Below are positions 16,284-26,903 of a stretch of 45,650 nt of DNA, piece by piece. This stretch comes from Acidobacteriota bacterium (lineage in GTDB: Bacteria > Acidobacteriota > Vicinamibacteria > Vicinamibacterales > UBA2999). The stretch covers positions 1 through 45,650 of the forward strand of contig JABFSA010000142.1 in the NCBI GenBank assembly GCA_013140775.1. The letters run 5' to 3'. Below the pieces are notes generated by a model. The model did not search any database. It saw nothing but the letters and a program-made list of their open reading frames with translations, and was not told the origin of the DNA. The number at the start of each line of letters is the position of its first letter. Position 1 is the stretch's first letter. The position numbers and the translations under genes are program-made.

Positions 16284-17338
16284 TCTCCTGGCCTCTTATC
16301 CTCCGGCCACTGAATCTGCGACAGCTCCTGCATGGAGACCAGCGTGTCCTCGGCTTCCTCGAAGAGCACCATCGGGTCCATCAGCGTGCGCATGGTCTCG
16401 AGGATCGAGTCGAACATGTGGATCCGCACGAGGCGGCACTGATTGACGGGATCGTCGTTGAAGTGCTGATGCCAGAGAAAATGATCGACCACGATCAGAT
16501 CACCCTTCTTCCAGCGATGATGCTCGCCCTGATCGGGAGCAGTACCGAGAAAGCTGTGGCCGTGGCCCTCCACGACATACAGCCAGGCTTCGCCCGGATG
16601 CCGATGCAGTGACTGCGTCTTGCCAGGCGCGAACTGAATCATGACCTGGGTAAGACCCGAAGCCTGATTGCCGATCGCGCGGTCGTTGAGAAACTTCGTC
16701 CGCGTCCCCCGCGGCGTCGCCAGGATCTCCTGCTCGTCGTACGGCGTGTGTATACGGCCCGATCGACGCTTCTTGGTTTCCTGTTCGAGTCGGCGCAGCC
16801 TCCTGGCATACGGATCGTTGCCAGGCATGCCAGCGGAAATCTTCGGGCGCGGCGGCAGGTTTGCAACCGGTTCATGCCCGGCGTCTTCGATGAGACTCAT
16901 CCCGAGCGTCCAGAGCATCGGCTCCGACGAGTAGCTCATGAAGCGTCCAGGACGGGATCCATCGTTGCCGTGACGATGCCAGCTCCACGCGGGGATGTGG
17001 ATCGCATCCCAGGCCTTCCAGTCGTACCGAACACCATCGACTTCAGTCCAGCCGCTGCCATCGACCATGAACAGGATCGCATCCCATGAGTGACGATGGA
17101 TGGTGGTCGTGGTGCCCGGGTCCACCTCGTGGACCAGCGCGTCGAGACAACGCGTGGGCCGATCGCCATCCCATCCCATGTAGACGCCCGTGCGAAGACC
17201 GCGCGCCGTTGGAACCAGCGTGACATCCTGCTCGCGAATGACGGTCTGACGATAACTGCGCCACTCGTCGATGAACTCGGCGCGGCGTTTTTTCTGAATG
17301 TGGTAGTGCGTGGTCGTCGTGTGAGTTTTGGTAGACAT
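16280..17338 (-). CDS. Bicupin protein, gentisate 1,2-dioxygenase-like
   Basis: The 352-residue protein has two cupin barrels. The first has IHRHSWDAILFMVDGSG and the later WSWHRHGND; the second has LHRHPGEAWLYVVEGHG and LWHQHFND. Both keep the His-x-His plus downstream His needed to bind a metal, and the second also has the usual Glu. The pattern resembles gentisate/1-hydroxy-2-naphthoate dioxygenases, which cleave aromatic rings with Fe(II). The substrate cannot be told from sequence, and no other aromatic-degradation genes are present. It is the first gene of a minus-strand operon with the TRIP13-like ATPase, overlapping it by 4 nt. It is divergent from the B12-binding gene, with a promoter-like sequence and an inverted repeat between them. 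Confidence 0.82.
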   Translation of the reverse strand: MSTKTHTTTTHYHIQKKRRAEFIDEWRSYRQTVIREQDVTLVPTARGLRTGVYMGWDGDRPTRCLDALVHEVDPGTTTTIHRHSWDAILFMVDGSGWTEVDGVRYDWKAWDAIHIPAWSWHRHGNDGSRPGRFMSYSSEPMLWTLGMSLIEDAGHEPVANLPPRPKISAGMPGNDPYARRLRRLEQETKKRRSGRIHTPYDEQEILATPRGTRTKFLNDRAIGNQASGLTQVMIQFAPGKTQSLHRHPGEAWLYVVEGHGHSFLGTAPDQGEHHRWKKGDLIVVDHFLWHQHFNDDPVNQCRLVRIHMFDSILETMRTLMDPMVLFEEAEDTLVSMQELSQIQWPEDKRPGE

Positions 17339-17363
17339 GAAGGATTACAGGGGACCGGCCGCG

Positions 17364-17392
17364 AGTTAAACACAGATTCAGGGGTCGGTCAA
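17364..17392 (-). promoter_or_regulatory. Candidate promoter of the bicupin-AAA operon
   Basis: On the minus strand TTGACC (17392-17387) is followed after 17 nt by TTAACT (17369-17364). The -35 matches 5 of 6 and the -10 only 3 of 6. Transcription would begin about 20 nt upstream of the cupin ATG. The -35 overlaps the left arm of an inverted repeat. Confidence 0.4.
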
Positions 17393-17427
17393 TTTGAGTA
17401 AGGAGTACCATTGCACGACTGACCGAC
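17384..17427. promoter_or_regulatory. Inverted repeat in the cupin/B12-protein divergent region
   Basis: Perfect 8-bp arms gtcggtca (17384-17391) and tgaccgac (17420-17427) are separated by 28 nt, placing the arm centres 36 bp apart (about 3.4 helical turns). The left arm overlaps the candidate -35 of the cupin promoter. It is a candidate operator for a regulator not identified here. Confidence 0.4.
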
Positions 17428-17474
17428 TCATACGAATCGCGCGCCTTCCCACTCGCGATGCTCGAGGAACCTCC

Positions 17475-18272
17475 GTGCTGAAGTGGTGCTCATACTGTCA
17501 GCGGTTTCAGGGCGAAGCGCCCCCCTTCGACGATCTCCGGATGACCCACGGCCTCTGCGCCGATTGCATTCCGCTCGCTCCGACGTTCAACGATCGCGAT
17601 GTCGAGTCCGTACGCACTCTGCAAAAGCTTCACGACGCGTTGCTGGATGTCGGCCGTCAGGGCAACGTTCGTGCGGCAGACAGGATCATCGACCAGGCTG
17701 TCGCGGCCGGATGCCGCTCGGTCGATATCCTGCTCGGCATCGTCGCACCGTTGCTGTATCAGATCGGCGACGAGTGGGCACGCGGCGTCACAACCGTAGA
17801 ACAGGAGCACCAGTTCACGGCACTCTGCGAAGCGCTCTACGACCGCGTCGCCGAGAGGAGCGCCGTCGGCGACAATCCGCCAGACGCCTCAACACCTCCG
17901 GAGGTGCTGCTGTTGAATGCCCCCGGCAACGAGCACACGCTCGCCATCCGAATGCTGGCGCTGTGGCTTCGTCACGAGAATCACCGCGCCGACGTGATTG
18001 ATGCTGCGGTTGCGGTCAATGATCTGCCGGGCCTGGTGCGCCGGAAGCATCCGCGTCTGGTGATGATTTCCATGGCACTACCCGACCAGTTGTCTGCCGT
18101 TGAAACCCTCGTGGAGCGCCTTGTCTCAACCTCACGGCCAGACGGTCCGCGCGTTCTTGTGGGCGGCTACGCCGTGAAATCGGGGCTCGTGGCCTCCATC
18201 CCCGGCGCGGAAATGGTGACCGATCTTGTCGTGCTGCGCGCGGGGGCGCTTCTCCCCGGGCAACGGGTGTAG
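17475..18272 (+). CDS. Cobalamin-binding sensor-like protein with N-terminal Cys cluster
   Basis: From GTG 17475 the protein has about 265 residues. The start is chosen for gagga 6 nt upstream; TTG 17394 would add 27 residues. An N-terminal CSYC ... HGLCADC pair of CxxC motifs could bind zinc; the same HGxCxxC layout occurs in some sensor kinases. A helical bundle follows (B12-binding_2-like, AADRIIDQAVAAGC ... IGDEWARGVTTVEQEHQFT). Then comes a Rossmann-like B12-binding domain with APGNEHTLAIRML; its His is kept, but the usual Asp/Glu and Gly of DxHxxG are Asn and Ala. It ends with a VGGYAVKSG strand-loop. This resembles the sensor half of CarH/MerR-type B12 photoreceptors, but no HTH is present. 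It may join the downstream DUF6152 genes in one transcript (46-nt gap). Confidence 0.75.
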   Translation: MLKWCSYCQRFQGEAPPFDDLRMTHGLCADCIPLAPTFNDRDVESVRTLQKLHDALLDVGRQGNVRAADRIIDQAVAAGCRSVDILLGIVAPLLYQIGDEWARGVTTVEQEHQFTALCEALYDRVAERSAVGDNPPDASTPPEVLLLNAPGNEHTLAIRMLALWLRHENHRADVIDAAVAVNDLPGLVRRKHPRLVMISMALPDQLSAVETLVERLVSTSRPDGPRVLVGGYAVKSGLVASIPGAEMVTDLVVLRAGALLPGQRV

Positions 18273-18318
18273 CATTGCGGGTGCTCGAGGCCCCATTCAT
18301 GAACGACGGAGGTATGGC

Positions 18319-18732
18319 GTGAAGTACACGGTGTCCGCATTCATCGTGATGGCCGGCGTCCTCTCGAGTGCAGGTGAACCGCTCGTGGCTCACCATGGCG
18401 CAGCGACCTTCGACACGGGAAAGAGAGTCGAGGTCCAGGGGACGGTGACGGAATGGGTCTGGTCGAATCCTCACTGCTTCCTGAAGTTTGAGGCGAAGGG
18501 GGCCGACGGAACGGTTCGCGGCTGGGTTGTCGAGACCAGCAATCCTCCCGACATGATCAATCGCGGCTGGAATCGCCGTTCATTCAAAGCCGGCGAACCG
18601 ATCACCGCGACTGTGGAACCGGTGAAGAGCGGAAATCCCGTCGGACGTCTTCTCGAAGTGAAGTTCGCCGACGGACGAGTGCTCAGCACGGAGGGGCCTG
18701 TGGCTCCCCGTCAGGGCGGCCCAGGGGAGTGA
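18319..18732 (+). CDS. DUF6152 family secreted protein (second copy)
   Basis: The 137-residue protein starts at a GTG with ggaggt 5 nt upstream; the longer frame overlaps the B12 gene. A signal peptide (VKYTVSAFIVMAGVLSSAGEPLVA) is followed by HHGAATFD, EVQGTVTEWVWSNPHCFLKF, INRGWNRRSFKAG and a closing strand around LLEVKFADG. These are the full DUF6152 hallmarks, and they are better kept here than in the copy at 4280. The function is unknown; the paired HH after cleavage could bind a metal, which is a guess. The stop is 7 nt before the next gene, so translation is probably coupled. Confidence 0.82.
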   Translation: MKYTVSAFIVMAGVLSSAGEPLVAHHGAATFDTGKRVEVQGTVTEWVWSNPHCFLKFEAKGADGTVRGWVVETSNPPDMINRGWNRRSFKAGEPITATVEPVKSGNPVGRLLEVKFADGRVLSTEGPVAPRQGGPGE

Positions 18733-18739
18733 TCAGGTC

Positions 18740-19609
18740 GTGTCGCATCGCTCGGCTATCGTCGCGCTGACCGCCCTGGTGCTCGTGGGTTTGTCCACCG
18801 CCGCGCTCAGCCAGCAGGTGCGCGTGCCGGGCGCCGAGTACGATGCCGACTTTCCCAACGAGAAGCCCGCACCGGCGCCGCGACGTGACCTTTCGGGCAT
18901 CTGGGAACCCGCGCGCGGGCCGAGCGATGCGATCCAGGCCACAGGCGCGAAGAACATGCCCGACAGCGGGAGGCCAGAGCACGCGCTGCCGTTTACGCCC
19001 GAAGGGTTGAAAGCCAACCTTGCGAACAAGCCCGCGTGGGGAACCCGCATGGTTCCCTCGGCGCTGTCGAACGACCCTCAGCCCACCTGCGAGCCGCAGG
19101 GATTTCCAAGGGTGCTGTTGCACAACTATCGGACGGCGCAGATTTTTCAGAATGCGAAGCAGGTTCTCGTTGCCTATCAGTTCAACCGGAAGTGGCGAAG
19201 TATCTGGACCGACGGGCGCGCGCTGCCGAAGGTCGATGACTTCCTCGAACCGCGTTGGTGGGGTTACTCCGTGGGCCGCTGGGAGGACGACTACACCTTC
19301 GTGGTCGAATCAGTCGGCATGGACGAACGCACGTGGCTCGACAATGTCGGCCGTCCGCACAGCTTCGACATGAGGGTTCAGGAACGATACGTCCGAAGAG
19401 ATCTCAAACACCTCGAGGTGACGGTGACGATCAACGATCCCGTCTACTACTCGAGACCGTGGGTGGCACTCGACCGCCTCCCACTGCGCCTGCAGCCGGA
19501 CACCTTCGACATCAGGGAAATGGAGTGCTCGCCCAGCGAGTTCGCCAGATACACAAAGGAGTTTGCCGAACCTGCTGCCGGGGTCCAGGACGGGAGCGCA
19601 CCCCGATAG
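18740..19609 (+). CDS. Secreted protein of the DUF6152-partner family (paralogue 2)
   Basis: The 289-residue protein has a signal peptide (IVALTALVLVGLSTAALSQQ). It then shows RRDLSGIWEP, PTCEPQGFPRVLL, WTDGRALPKVDD, WWGYSVGRWEDDYTFVVES, WLDNVGRPHS and ERYVRRDLKHLEVTVTINDP. The motif order matches the protein at 3460, but the consensus WEGDTLVVD is changed to WEDDYTFVVE, so this copy is more divergent. A GTG start at 18740 follows gggag about 10 nt upstream. The catalytic role, if any, is unknown. It sits between a DUF6152 gene and another partner paralogue. Confidence 0.78.
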   Translation: MSHRSAIVALTALVLVGLSTAALSQQVRVPGAEYDADFPNEKPAPAPRRDLSGIWEPARGPSDAIQATGAKNMPDSGRPEHALPFTPEGLKANLANKPAWGTRMVPSALSNDPQPTCEPQGFPRVLLHNYRTAQIFQNAKQVLVAYQFNRKWRSIWTDGRALPKVDDFLEPRWWGYSVGRWEDDYTFVVESVGMDERTWLDNVGRPHSFDMRVQERYVRRDLKHLEVTVTINDPVYYSRPWVALDRLPLRLQPDTFDIREMECSPSEFARYTKEFAEPAAGVQDGSAPR

Positions 19610-19718
19610 TCCCGGGGCCGCACCGTTACGCCGTCAACGATGGCTCTCGCCGCGTGACGTGCAACCGCACTGCAGTGTAAAGTCACGTTTCGATCGTTGT
19701 TCTTTCATGGAGGCCGTG

Positions 19719-20528
19719 GTGAGAAGACTGTTCGCACTAACCGCGTCGATGGTCGTTACCGTAGCGCTGCCGCTGCTCGCCCAGAATCAGTCAGGGGGCC
19801 TCGGCGAGGTCAACGCGCTCGGCCAGTCAGTTCGTCGTCCTGCAGCGCCGGCGGGCCCGACACCCCGGCTGCCTGACGGCACGGTCGATCTGAATGGGCT
19901 ATGGGTCGGCGGAGGCGCCGTAGGTGACATGGAACGCGATGGTGGTTTGAAGCCGGGCGAGGTACCTCTCCTGCCCGCGGCGAAGGCCCTGAGGGATTCC
20001 CGCAAGGAACCGGACGAACCCTATCTGTACTGCATGCCGCAGGGCGCGGTCCGAGCACAGCCATACCCGTGGCGCTTCGTGCAGAACTACACGCACAAGG
20101 CGGCCACCCACCTCTTCAAGCTGGAGGAAGGCAACATCCACAGCTACCGGCAGATCTTCATGGACGGCCGCAAGCACCCCGCCGAGTTGGACCCTACATG
20201 GTTCGGCCACTCCATCGGACACTGGGAAGGTGACACGCTCGTGGTGGACACGATCGGCTTCAACGACAAGTTCTGGTTCGACCGCCGCGGCCATCCTCAC
20301 ACCGAGCAACTGCACGTCATCGAGCGGTTTACGCGCAAGGACATGGGGCACATGGAGATCAAGATCACCGTCGATGACCCAGGAGCCTACTCCAGGCCGT
20401 TCACGCTCACCTTCAACGCTCGGCTGAGCAATCCCGGCGATGAGCTGATGGAGTACGTCTGTCAGGAGAACAACCAGTACGGCATCGCGGGCGGACATCC
20501 GAATCCCCTGGCCGAGCCGGCAAAGTAG
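19719..20528 (+). CDS. Secreted protein of the DUF6152-partner family (paralogue 3)
   Basis: The protein has about 269 residues with a signal peptide (RRLFALTASMVVTVALPLLAQ). It then shows GTVDLNGLWVGGG, YCMPQGAVRAQPYPWRFVQ, FMDGRKHPAELDPTWFGHS, HWEGDTLVVDTIGFNDKFW, HTEQLHVIERFTRKD and a C-terminal NPLAEPAK. This copy keeps the family consensus best. GTG 19719 is preferred because ggagg lies 5 nt upstream; ATG 19707 in the same frame is the alternative. A gap of about 109 nt from the preceding paralogue leaves room for its own promoter, but none is obvious. It is convergent with the P1B ATPase gene. Confidence 0.8.
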   Translation: MRRLFALTASMVVTVALPLLAQNQSGGLGEVNALGQSVRRPAAPAGPTPRLPDGTVDLNGLWVGGGAVGDMERDGGLKPGEVPLLPAAKALRDSRKEPDEPYLYCMPQGAVRAQPYPWRFVQNYTHKAATHLFKLEEGNIHSYRQIFMDGRKHPAELDPTWFGHSIGHWEGDTLVVDTIGFNDKFWFDRRGHPHTEQLHVIERFTRKDMGHMEIKITVDDPGAYSRPFTLTFNARLSNPGDELMEYVCQENNQYGIAGGHPNPLAEPAK

Positions 20529-20535
20529 ACCTGGA

Positions 20536-20565
20536 CGGGCCGTTGCGCTGGCCGCAGCGTGCCCG
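20536..20565. terminator. Bulged hairpin between convergent genes
   Basis: Outer arms cgggc/gcccg enclose an inner gcgctg-gccg-cagcgt stem (one G-U pair) in the 43-nt gap between two converging genes. No T tract follows on either strand, so a terminator role rests on position. Confidence 0.35.
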
Positions 20566-20571
20566 ATCCCC

Positions 20572-22458
<1,887 letters not shown>

Positions 22459-22493
22459 GTGGCTGGTCGGCTACCCAGTGGGCTGTGCCGATT

Positions 22494-23663
22494 TCATCGG
22501 GACGCCAGGAGCTCCTCGATGGTTCGCTCGTAGATCACCGAGAGCGGTCCGAGGTCGGCCACGCGCACGCGTTCGTTGGACGCGTGCATGCCTTCGGCGA
22601 CGGGTCCGAACTCCACGACCTCGCGTGCGACGCGCGCAATGAACCGGCCATCCGAGGTCCCGCCGCCCGTAGATAACGCCGGTCTCACGCCGGTCACTGA
22701 TTCGATCGCCCGCCCAAGGGTATCCAGCAGCGGCCCTCGAACCGTCATGAACGGTTCGCCCGACACGTGCCACGCAAGGTCGTACTGGACGCCGTACCGA
22801 TCCAGCACCTCTTTCACTCGCGCCTTCAGTGCGTCCACGGTGGATGAGGGCGAGAACCGGATGTTGAACAGCACTTCCATCGAGCCCGGGATGACGTTGA
22901 CCGTGCCCGCGCCGGCGTGCACGTTGGAAAACTGAAAGCTCGTCGGCTGGAAGTGCTCGTTCCCCTGGTCCCAGGTGATGGCTGCCAGCTCAGCGAGCGC
23001 CGGCAACGCAGCATGAATCGGATTCCGGCCACGTTCCGGGTACGCGATGTGGCACGACAGGCCCTTGACCGTCAGCGCTCCGCCAAGCGACCCTCGTCGT
23101 CCGTTCTTCACGGTATCGCCCAGTTGCTTCACCGACGTGGGCTCACCGACGATGCACGCGTCGATGGTCTCACCTCGATGCTGGAGCGTCTCGACGACGG
23201 CAACGGTGCCGTCGGTGGCGGCGCCTTCCTCGTCTGAGGTCAGGAGCAACGCGACAGATCCTGCATGATCCGGATAAGCGGCTACGAAACGTTCCGCGGC
23301 GGTCACCAACGCCGCAAGTGGGCCCTTCATGTCTGAAGCGCCGCGCCCGTAGAGATACCCGTCTCGCTCGACGGCGACGAACGGATCGCTCGTCCACCCG
23401 TCAACTGGTCCCGGTGGCACGACGTCCACGTGACCTGCAAGGCAGACAAGCGGCGTCGCGGATCCATGGCGCGCCCAGAGATTGCGCACGCCACCCCTGT
23501 CGATGTGTTCGCACTGAAATCCAGCCGAGGACAATCGACCGGCGATGAGATCGATGCACCCGCCATCGGCCGGCGTGACCGACCGGCAGGCGATCAGCTG
23601 GCGGACCAGTGCGAGCGTCTGGTCGGCGGCAGCTGTCACGGAAACGTCGTCTCTCGTCCGCAA
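22494..23663 (-). CDS. dapE: Succinyl-diaminopimelate desuccinylase
   Basis: The 389-residue M20-family zinc hydrolase removes succinate from N-succinyl-LL-diaminopimelate in lysine/peptidoglycan precursor synthesis. Visible marks are SVTPADGG at the N-terminus, metal-binding GHVDVVPPG, SDMKGPLAAL, catalytic DEEGAATDGT, VGEPTSVKQLGDT and a C-terminal STGGGTSDGRF. It is the last gene of a dapC-dapD-dapE run. The longest frame starts at TTG 23663, 7 nt after the dapD stop; GTG 23639 is an alternative without a better ribosome-binding site. The length agrees with DapE (about 375-390). Confidence 0.93.
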   Translation of the reverse strand: MRTRDDVSVTAAADQTLALVRQLIACRSVTPADGGCIDLIAGRLSSAGFQCEHIDRGGVRNLWARHGSATPLVCLAGHVDVVPPGPVDGWTSDPFVAVERDGYLYGRGASDMKGPLAALVTAAERFVAAYPDHAGSVALLLTSDEEGAATDGTVAVVETLQHRGETIDACIVGEPTSVKQLGDTVKNGRRGSLGGALTVKGLSCHIAYPERGRNPIHAALPALAELAAITWDQGNEHFQPTSFQFSNVHAGAGTVNVIPGSMEVLFNIRFSPSSTVDALKARVKEVLDRYGVQYDLAWHVSGEPFMTVRGPLLDTLGRAIESVTGVRPALSTGGGTSDGRFIARVAREVVEFGPVAEGMHASNERVRVADLGPLSVIYERTIEELLASR

Positions 23664-23670
23664 CCCGGCA

Positions 23671-24495
23671 TCAGTCCCGCAACAGCTCGTTGATGGAGGT
23701 TTTTGCCCTGGTCTGCGCGTCCACTCGCTTGACGATCACCGCACAGGCGAGAGAATAGGTCCCATCGGCAGATGGCAAACTCCCCGGCACGACGACCGAA
23801 CCCGACGGGACGCGACCGTAGTGCACCTGTCCTGTCGCACGGTCGTAAATCTTCGTGCTCGCGCCGATGAAGACGCCCATCGAAATCACCGCGTTCTCTT
23901 CGACGATGACGCCTTCCACGATTTCGGACCGCGCACCAATGAAGCAGTTGTCTTCGATGATGGTGGGATTGGCCTGCAGAGGCTCGAGCACGCCGCCAAT
24001 GCCGACGCCGCCGGAGAGGTGCACGTTTTTCCCGATCTGCGCGCACGAGCCGACGGTTGCCCAGGTGTCCACCATCGACCCAGCGTCAACATAGGCGCCG
24101 ATGTTCACGTACGACGGCATCAACACGACGTTCGGTCCGATGTAGGTGCCTGTCCGCGCAACGGCGGGAGGAACCACTCGATAGCCGCCTTCACGAAAGC
24201 GCGCGTCGGTAAAGTTCTGGAAGCGCATCGGCACCTTGTCGAACCATGACGTTCCCGGGCCGGCTATCACTTCGTTGTCGTGCGTGCGGAAGTACAGCAG
24301 CACGGCCTTCTTGACCCATTGATGCGTCACCCAGGCGCCGTCGATCTTTTCGGCGACCCTCAACGTCCCGGTGTTCAGTCCGTCGATGACGTGACCGAGC
24401 GCTTCTGCCAGTTCCGCCGGCACCTGCCGGGGTGTCAGTTCCGCGCGACGCTCGAACGCGGCGTCGATGACCGCGGTAAGACTCAGTGTTTCCAT
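23671..24495 (-). CDS. dapD: Tetrahydrodipicolinate N-succinyltransferase
   Basis: The 274-residue protein has exactly the usual DapD length when started at METLSLTAV (24495), which has gaggga about 9 nt upstream; the longer frame would run into dapC. An N-terminal helical domain is followed by a left-handed beta-helix of hexapeptide repeats ([39 protein letters not shown] and others). DapD transfers succinyl from succinyl-CoA to tetrahydrodipicolinate, committing to the succinylase branch of diaminopimelate synthesis. It is flanked by dapC and dapE with 4- and 7-nt gaps, so the three are almost surely one operon. Confidence 0.95.
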   Translation of the reverse strand: METLSLTAVIDAAFERRAELTPRQVPAELAEALGHVIDGLNTGTLRVAEKIDGAWVTHQWVKKAVLLYFRTHDNEVIAGPGTSWFDKVPMRFQNFTDARFREGGYRVVPPAVARTGTYIGPNVVLMPSYVNIGAYVDAGSMVDTWATVGSCAQIGKNVHLSGGVGIGGVLEPLQANPTIIEDNCFIGARSEIVEGVIVEENAVISMGVFIGASTKIYDRATGQVHYGRVPSGSVVVPGSLPSADGTYSLACAVIVKRVDAQTRAKTSINELLRD

Positions 24496-24499
24496 CGAA

Positions 24500-25729
24500 T
24501 CAATCCCTCGCTTGGCGGGCCCGGCAGAATCCGCTGATACGGGTCGCCGCATCCACACACTCGTCTATGTCTGGAACCAGCGCGATCCGCACGTATCCGC
24601 GCCCTGGGTTCGTACCATGAGCATCTCGAGCCAGGTACTGGCCGGGCAGCACGGTGACGTGGGTTGCAGCGAACAGATCCCGCGCAAACGCCTCGTCGTC
24701 TCCAGCACTCGACGCACCGTTCGAGAGTGCACGTACGCCACCCCAGACATAGAACCCGGCGTCCGGCTGTTGCGCCGCCATGACCGGCTGCAGGAGCGGA
24801 AGCACGGCAGCGAACTTTTCGCGGTAGCGCCGCCGATTGTCACGCACGTGGTCCTCGTCGTTCCACGCAGCGATGCTCGCGTGCTGTACCGAGAGGCTCA
24901 TCGCGCATCCATGATACGTGCGATACAACAGAAACTGCCTCAGAATTGCCGCGTCTCCGGCCACGGCACCCGAGCGAAGGCCGGGCACGTTCGAACGCTT
25001 CGACAGGCTCGTGAAAACGACGAGCCGGCGAAAATCCTCACGACCCAGCGTGTGCGCGGCTTCCAACCCGCCGATCGGCGGAGCCTGTTCGTCTGGGTAG
25101 ATCTCCGAGTAGCACTCGTCAGACGCGATGATGACGCCGTAGCGATCAGAGAGATCGAACAAGGCGTGCCACTCATCGAGTGTGAGCACGCGTCCAGTCG
25201 GATTGCCAGGCGAGCACACGTACAACAGCTGAGTGCGACGCCACTCGTCGGGACTGACTGAATCCAGATCGAGCGCGAACCCGCGATCGAGCACCTGGTT
25301 CAGATAGCGTGGCTGAGCGCCGGCGAGGAGCGCGGAGCCCTCATAGATCTGGTAGAAGGGGTTGGGACAGACGACGAGCGGCGAAGGACGCGAGGGATCG
25401 ATGACGGCTTGAGCAAAGGCAAAGAGCGCTTCACGCGTCCCATTGACCGGCAGGACCTGTGTCGCCGGGTCGAGAGCAGGCAGGCCGTAGCGCCGGTCGA
25501 ACCAGGCCGCGATCGACTCGCGCAATGACTCCAGCCCGGCAGTCGTGGGATACGTTGACAGCCCATCGAGGTGCTCCACCAGCGCAGCGCGAATGAACGG
25601 CGGCGTCGCGTGCTGTGGTTCGCCGATCGACAGACGAACCGGCGCAATGGCTGGCGGTTCGATCCCCTTGAGTAGCGTTCGCAGCTTTTCAAAGGGATAC
25701 GACTGAAGCGCGGAAAGCCCGGGATTCAA
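24500..25729 (-). CDS. dapC: N-succinyldiaminopimelate aminotransferase
   Basis: The 409-residue class I/II PLP aminotransferase has the DapC-typical start [17 protein letters not shown] and [10 protein letters not shown]. Later motifs are [42 protein letters not shown] and the PLP-lysine segment [16 protein letters not shown]. The family converts N-succinyl-2-amino-6-ketopimelate to N-succinyl-LL-diaminopimelate. The start is a TTG, supported by the conserved N-terminus rather than by a ribosome-binding site. It heads the dapC-dapD-dapE operon and is divergent from the threonine aldolase gene. Other aminotransferases of this fold exist, but the context makes DapC secure. Confidence 0.93.
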   Translation of the reverse strand: MNPGLSALQSYPFEKLRTLLKGIEPPAIAPVRLSIGEPQHATPPFIRAALVEHLDGLSTYPTTAGLESLRESIAAWFDRRYGLPALDPATQVLPVNGTREALFAFAQAVIDPSRPSPLVVCPNPFYQIYEGSALLAGAQPRYLNQVLDRGFALDLDSVSPDEWRRTQLLYVCSPGNPTGRVLTLDEWHALFDLSDRYGVIIASDECYSEIYPDEQAPPIGGLEAAHTLGREDFRRLVVFTSLSKRSNVPGLRSGAVAGDAAILRQFLLYRTYHGCAMSLSVQHASIAAWNDEDHVRDNRRRYREKFAAVLPLLQPVMAAQQPDAGFYVWGGVRALSNGASSAGDDEAFARDLFAATHVTVLPGQYLARDAHGTNPGRGYVRIALVPDIDECVDAATRISGFCRARQARD

Positions 25730-25835
25730 CGACGCGGCCCGCGGCGGTTATCGTCTGGTCTGGAAACGTTGAAAGATCTGGGGGTCATGTGGACAGGGAC
25801 ACGTGGCTCAGCGAACCAAGATACAAGGAAACGTC

Positions 25836-26903
25836 ATGACATCTCCACCCATCGATCTTCGCTCGGATACCGTGACGCGGCCGACGCCTGCCATGCGCGC
25901 CGCGATCGCTGAAGCCCCCGTAGGCGACGATCAGTTTGGCGAAGATCCGACGGTCAACGAGCTTCAGGCGCGGGTGGCCACTCTGCTCGGCAAGGAAAGC
26001 GCCTTGTGGATGCCGTCGGGCACCATGGCCAACCAGGTGGCGCTTCGAATCCTCACACGGTCTGGGGACGACGTCATCGTCAGCCGGGAAAGCCACATGG
26101 TGTGGGCCGAGGCGGGTGCCGGTGCGGTGAACTCCGGAGTGCAGTTCACCGAAATTGGCAGCAAAGGGACGTTCACAGCCAAAGATTTCCTTGCGGCCAG
26201 AAAACCGCAGGGGCACCCGCTCACGCCCCCCACCACCGTCGTCGCGATCGAGAACACTCACAATCGATCGGGGGGCATCGTGTTCCCCAGCGACGAGGTT
26301 GTGCGAATTTCTGCCGCGGCGCGTGAGTCTGGCATTGCAACCTATCTCGACGGCGCGCGGTTATGGAATGCCGCGGCCGCAAGCGGTCATTCGCTGGGCG
26401 AGCTGGCTGCACCCTTCGACGTGGTGTCGGTTGCACTTTCCAAAGGCCTGGGTGCTCCTGGAGGATCACTGCTGTCGGGCACGAGGGAGATGATGGTGCG
26501 GGCCGTGCGGGTACGGCGGATGTTCGGCGGAGCGATGCGGCAGGCTGGCATTCTGGCCGCAGGAGGCTTGTTCGCTCTTACGCACCATCTGACGAGACTG
26601 ACCGACGATCACGCGAACGCCAGGCGACTCGCAACCCGACTCGCCGCCAGTCCGCATATCGTGCTGGACCTTTCGACGGTCCAGACCAATATCATCATGC
26701 TTCGCATCGCCAAGGGCGCCGCGAACGCGGCCGCGATCGTTGAACGGGCGCGACAGCATGGGGTGCTCGTGCTGGCGTTCGGCGAGCGGACCATCCGCGC
26801 CGTGACGCATCTGGACGTGACACCGGAACAGTGCGATCGTGCGGCAGAGGTTCTCGTCGCCGCCGTCGAGGAAACGTCGGTCGCACAAACGGAGGAACGT
26901 TGA
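25836..26903 (+). CDS. ltaE: Low-specificity threonine aldolase
   Basis: The 355-residue PLP enzyme splits L-threonine and L-allo-threonine to glycine and acetaldehyde. Visible motifs are [15 protein letters not shown] at the N-terminus, [48 protein letters not shown] and the lysine segment [14 protein letters not shown], followed by [16 protein letters not shown]. The inner ATG (25836) has aagga 6 nt upstream and is preferred over 25803. Its TGA overlaps the ATG of the next gene (TGATG), so it is coupled to the secreted amidohydrolase downstream. Confidence 0.94.
   Translation: MTSPPIDLRSDTVTRPTPAMRAAIAEAPVGDDQFGEDPTVNELQARVATLLGKESALWMPSGTMANQVALRILTRSGDDVIVSRESHMVWAEAGAGAVNSGVQFTEIGSKGTFTAKDFLAARKPQGHPLTPPTTVVAIENTHNRSGGIVFPSDEVVRISAAARESGIATYLDGARLWNAAAASGHSLGELAAPFDVVSVALSKGLGAPGGSLLSGTREMMVRAVRVRRMFGGAMRQAGILAAGGLFALTHHLTRLTDDHANARRLATRLAASPHIVLDLSTVQTNIIMLRIAKGAANAAAIVERARQHGVLVLAFGERTIRAVTHLDVTPEQCDRAAEVLVAAVEETSVAQTEER

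Noticed and set aside
22494..25729. Arginine-type (argE/argD) reading of the M20 peptidase and aminotransferase
   Set aside because: The dapD beta-helix gene between them and the DapC-type N-terminus make the lysine/diaminopimelate assignment far better.
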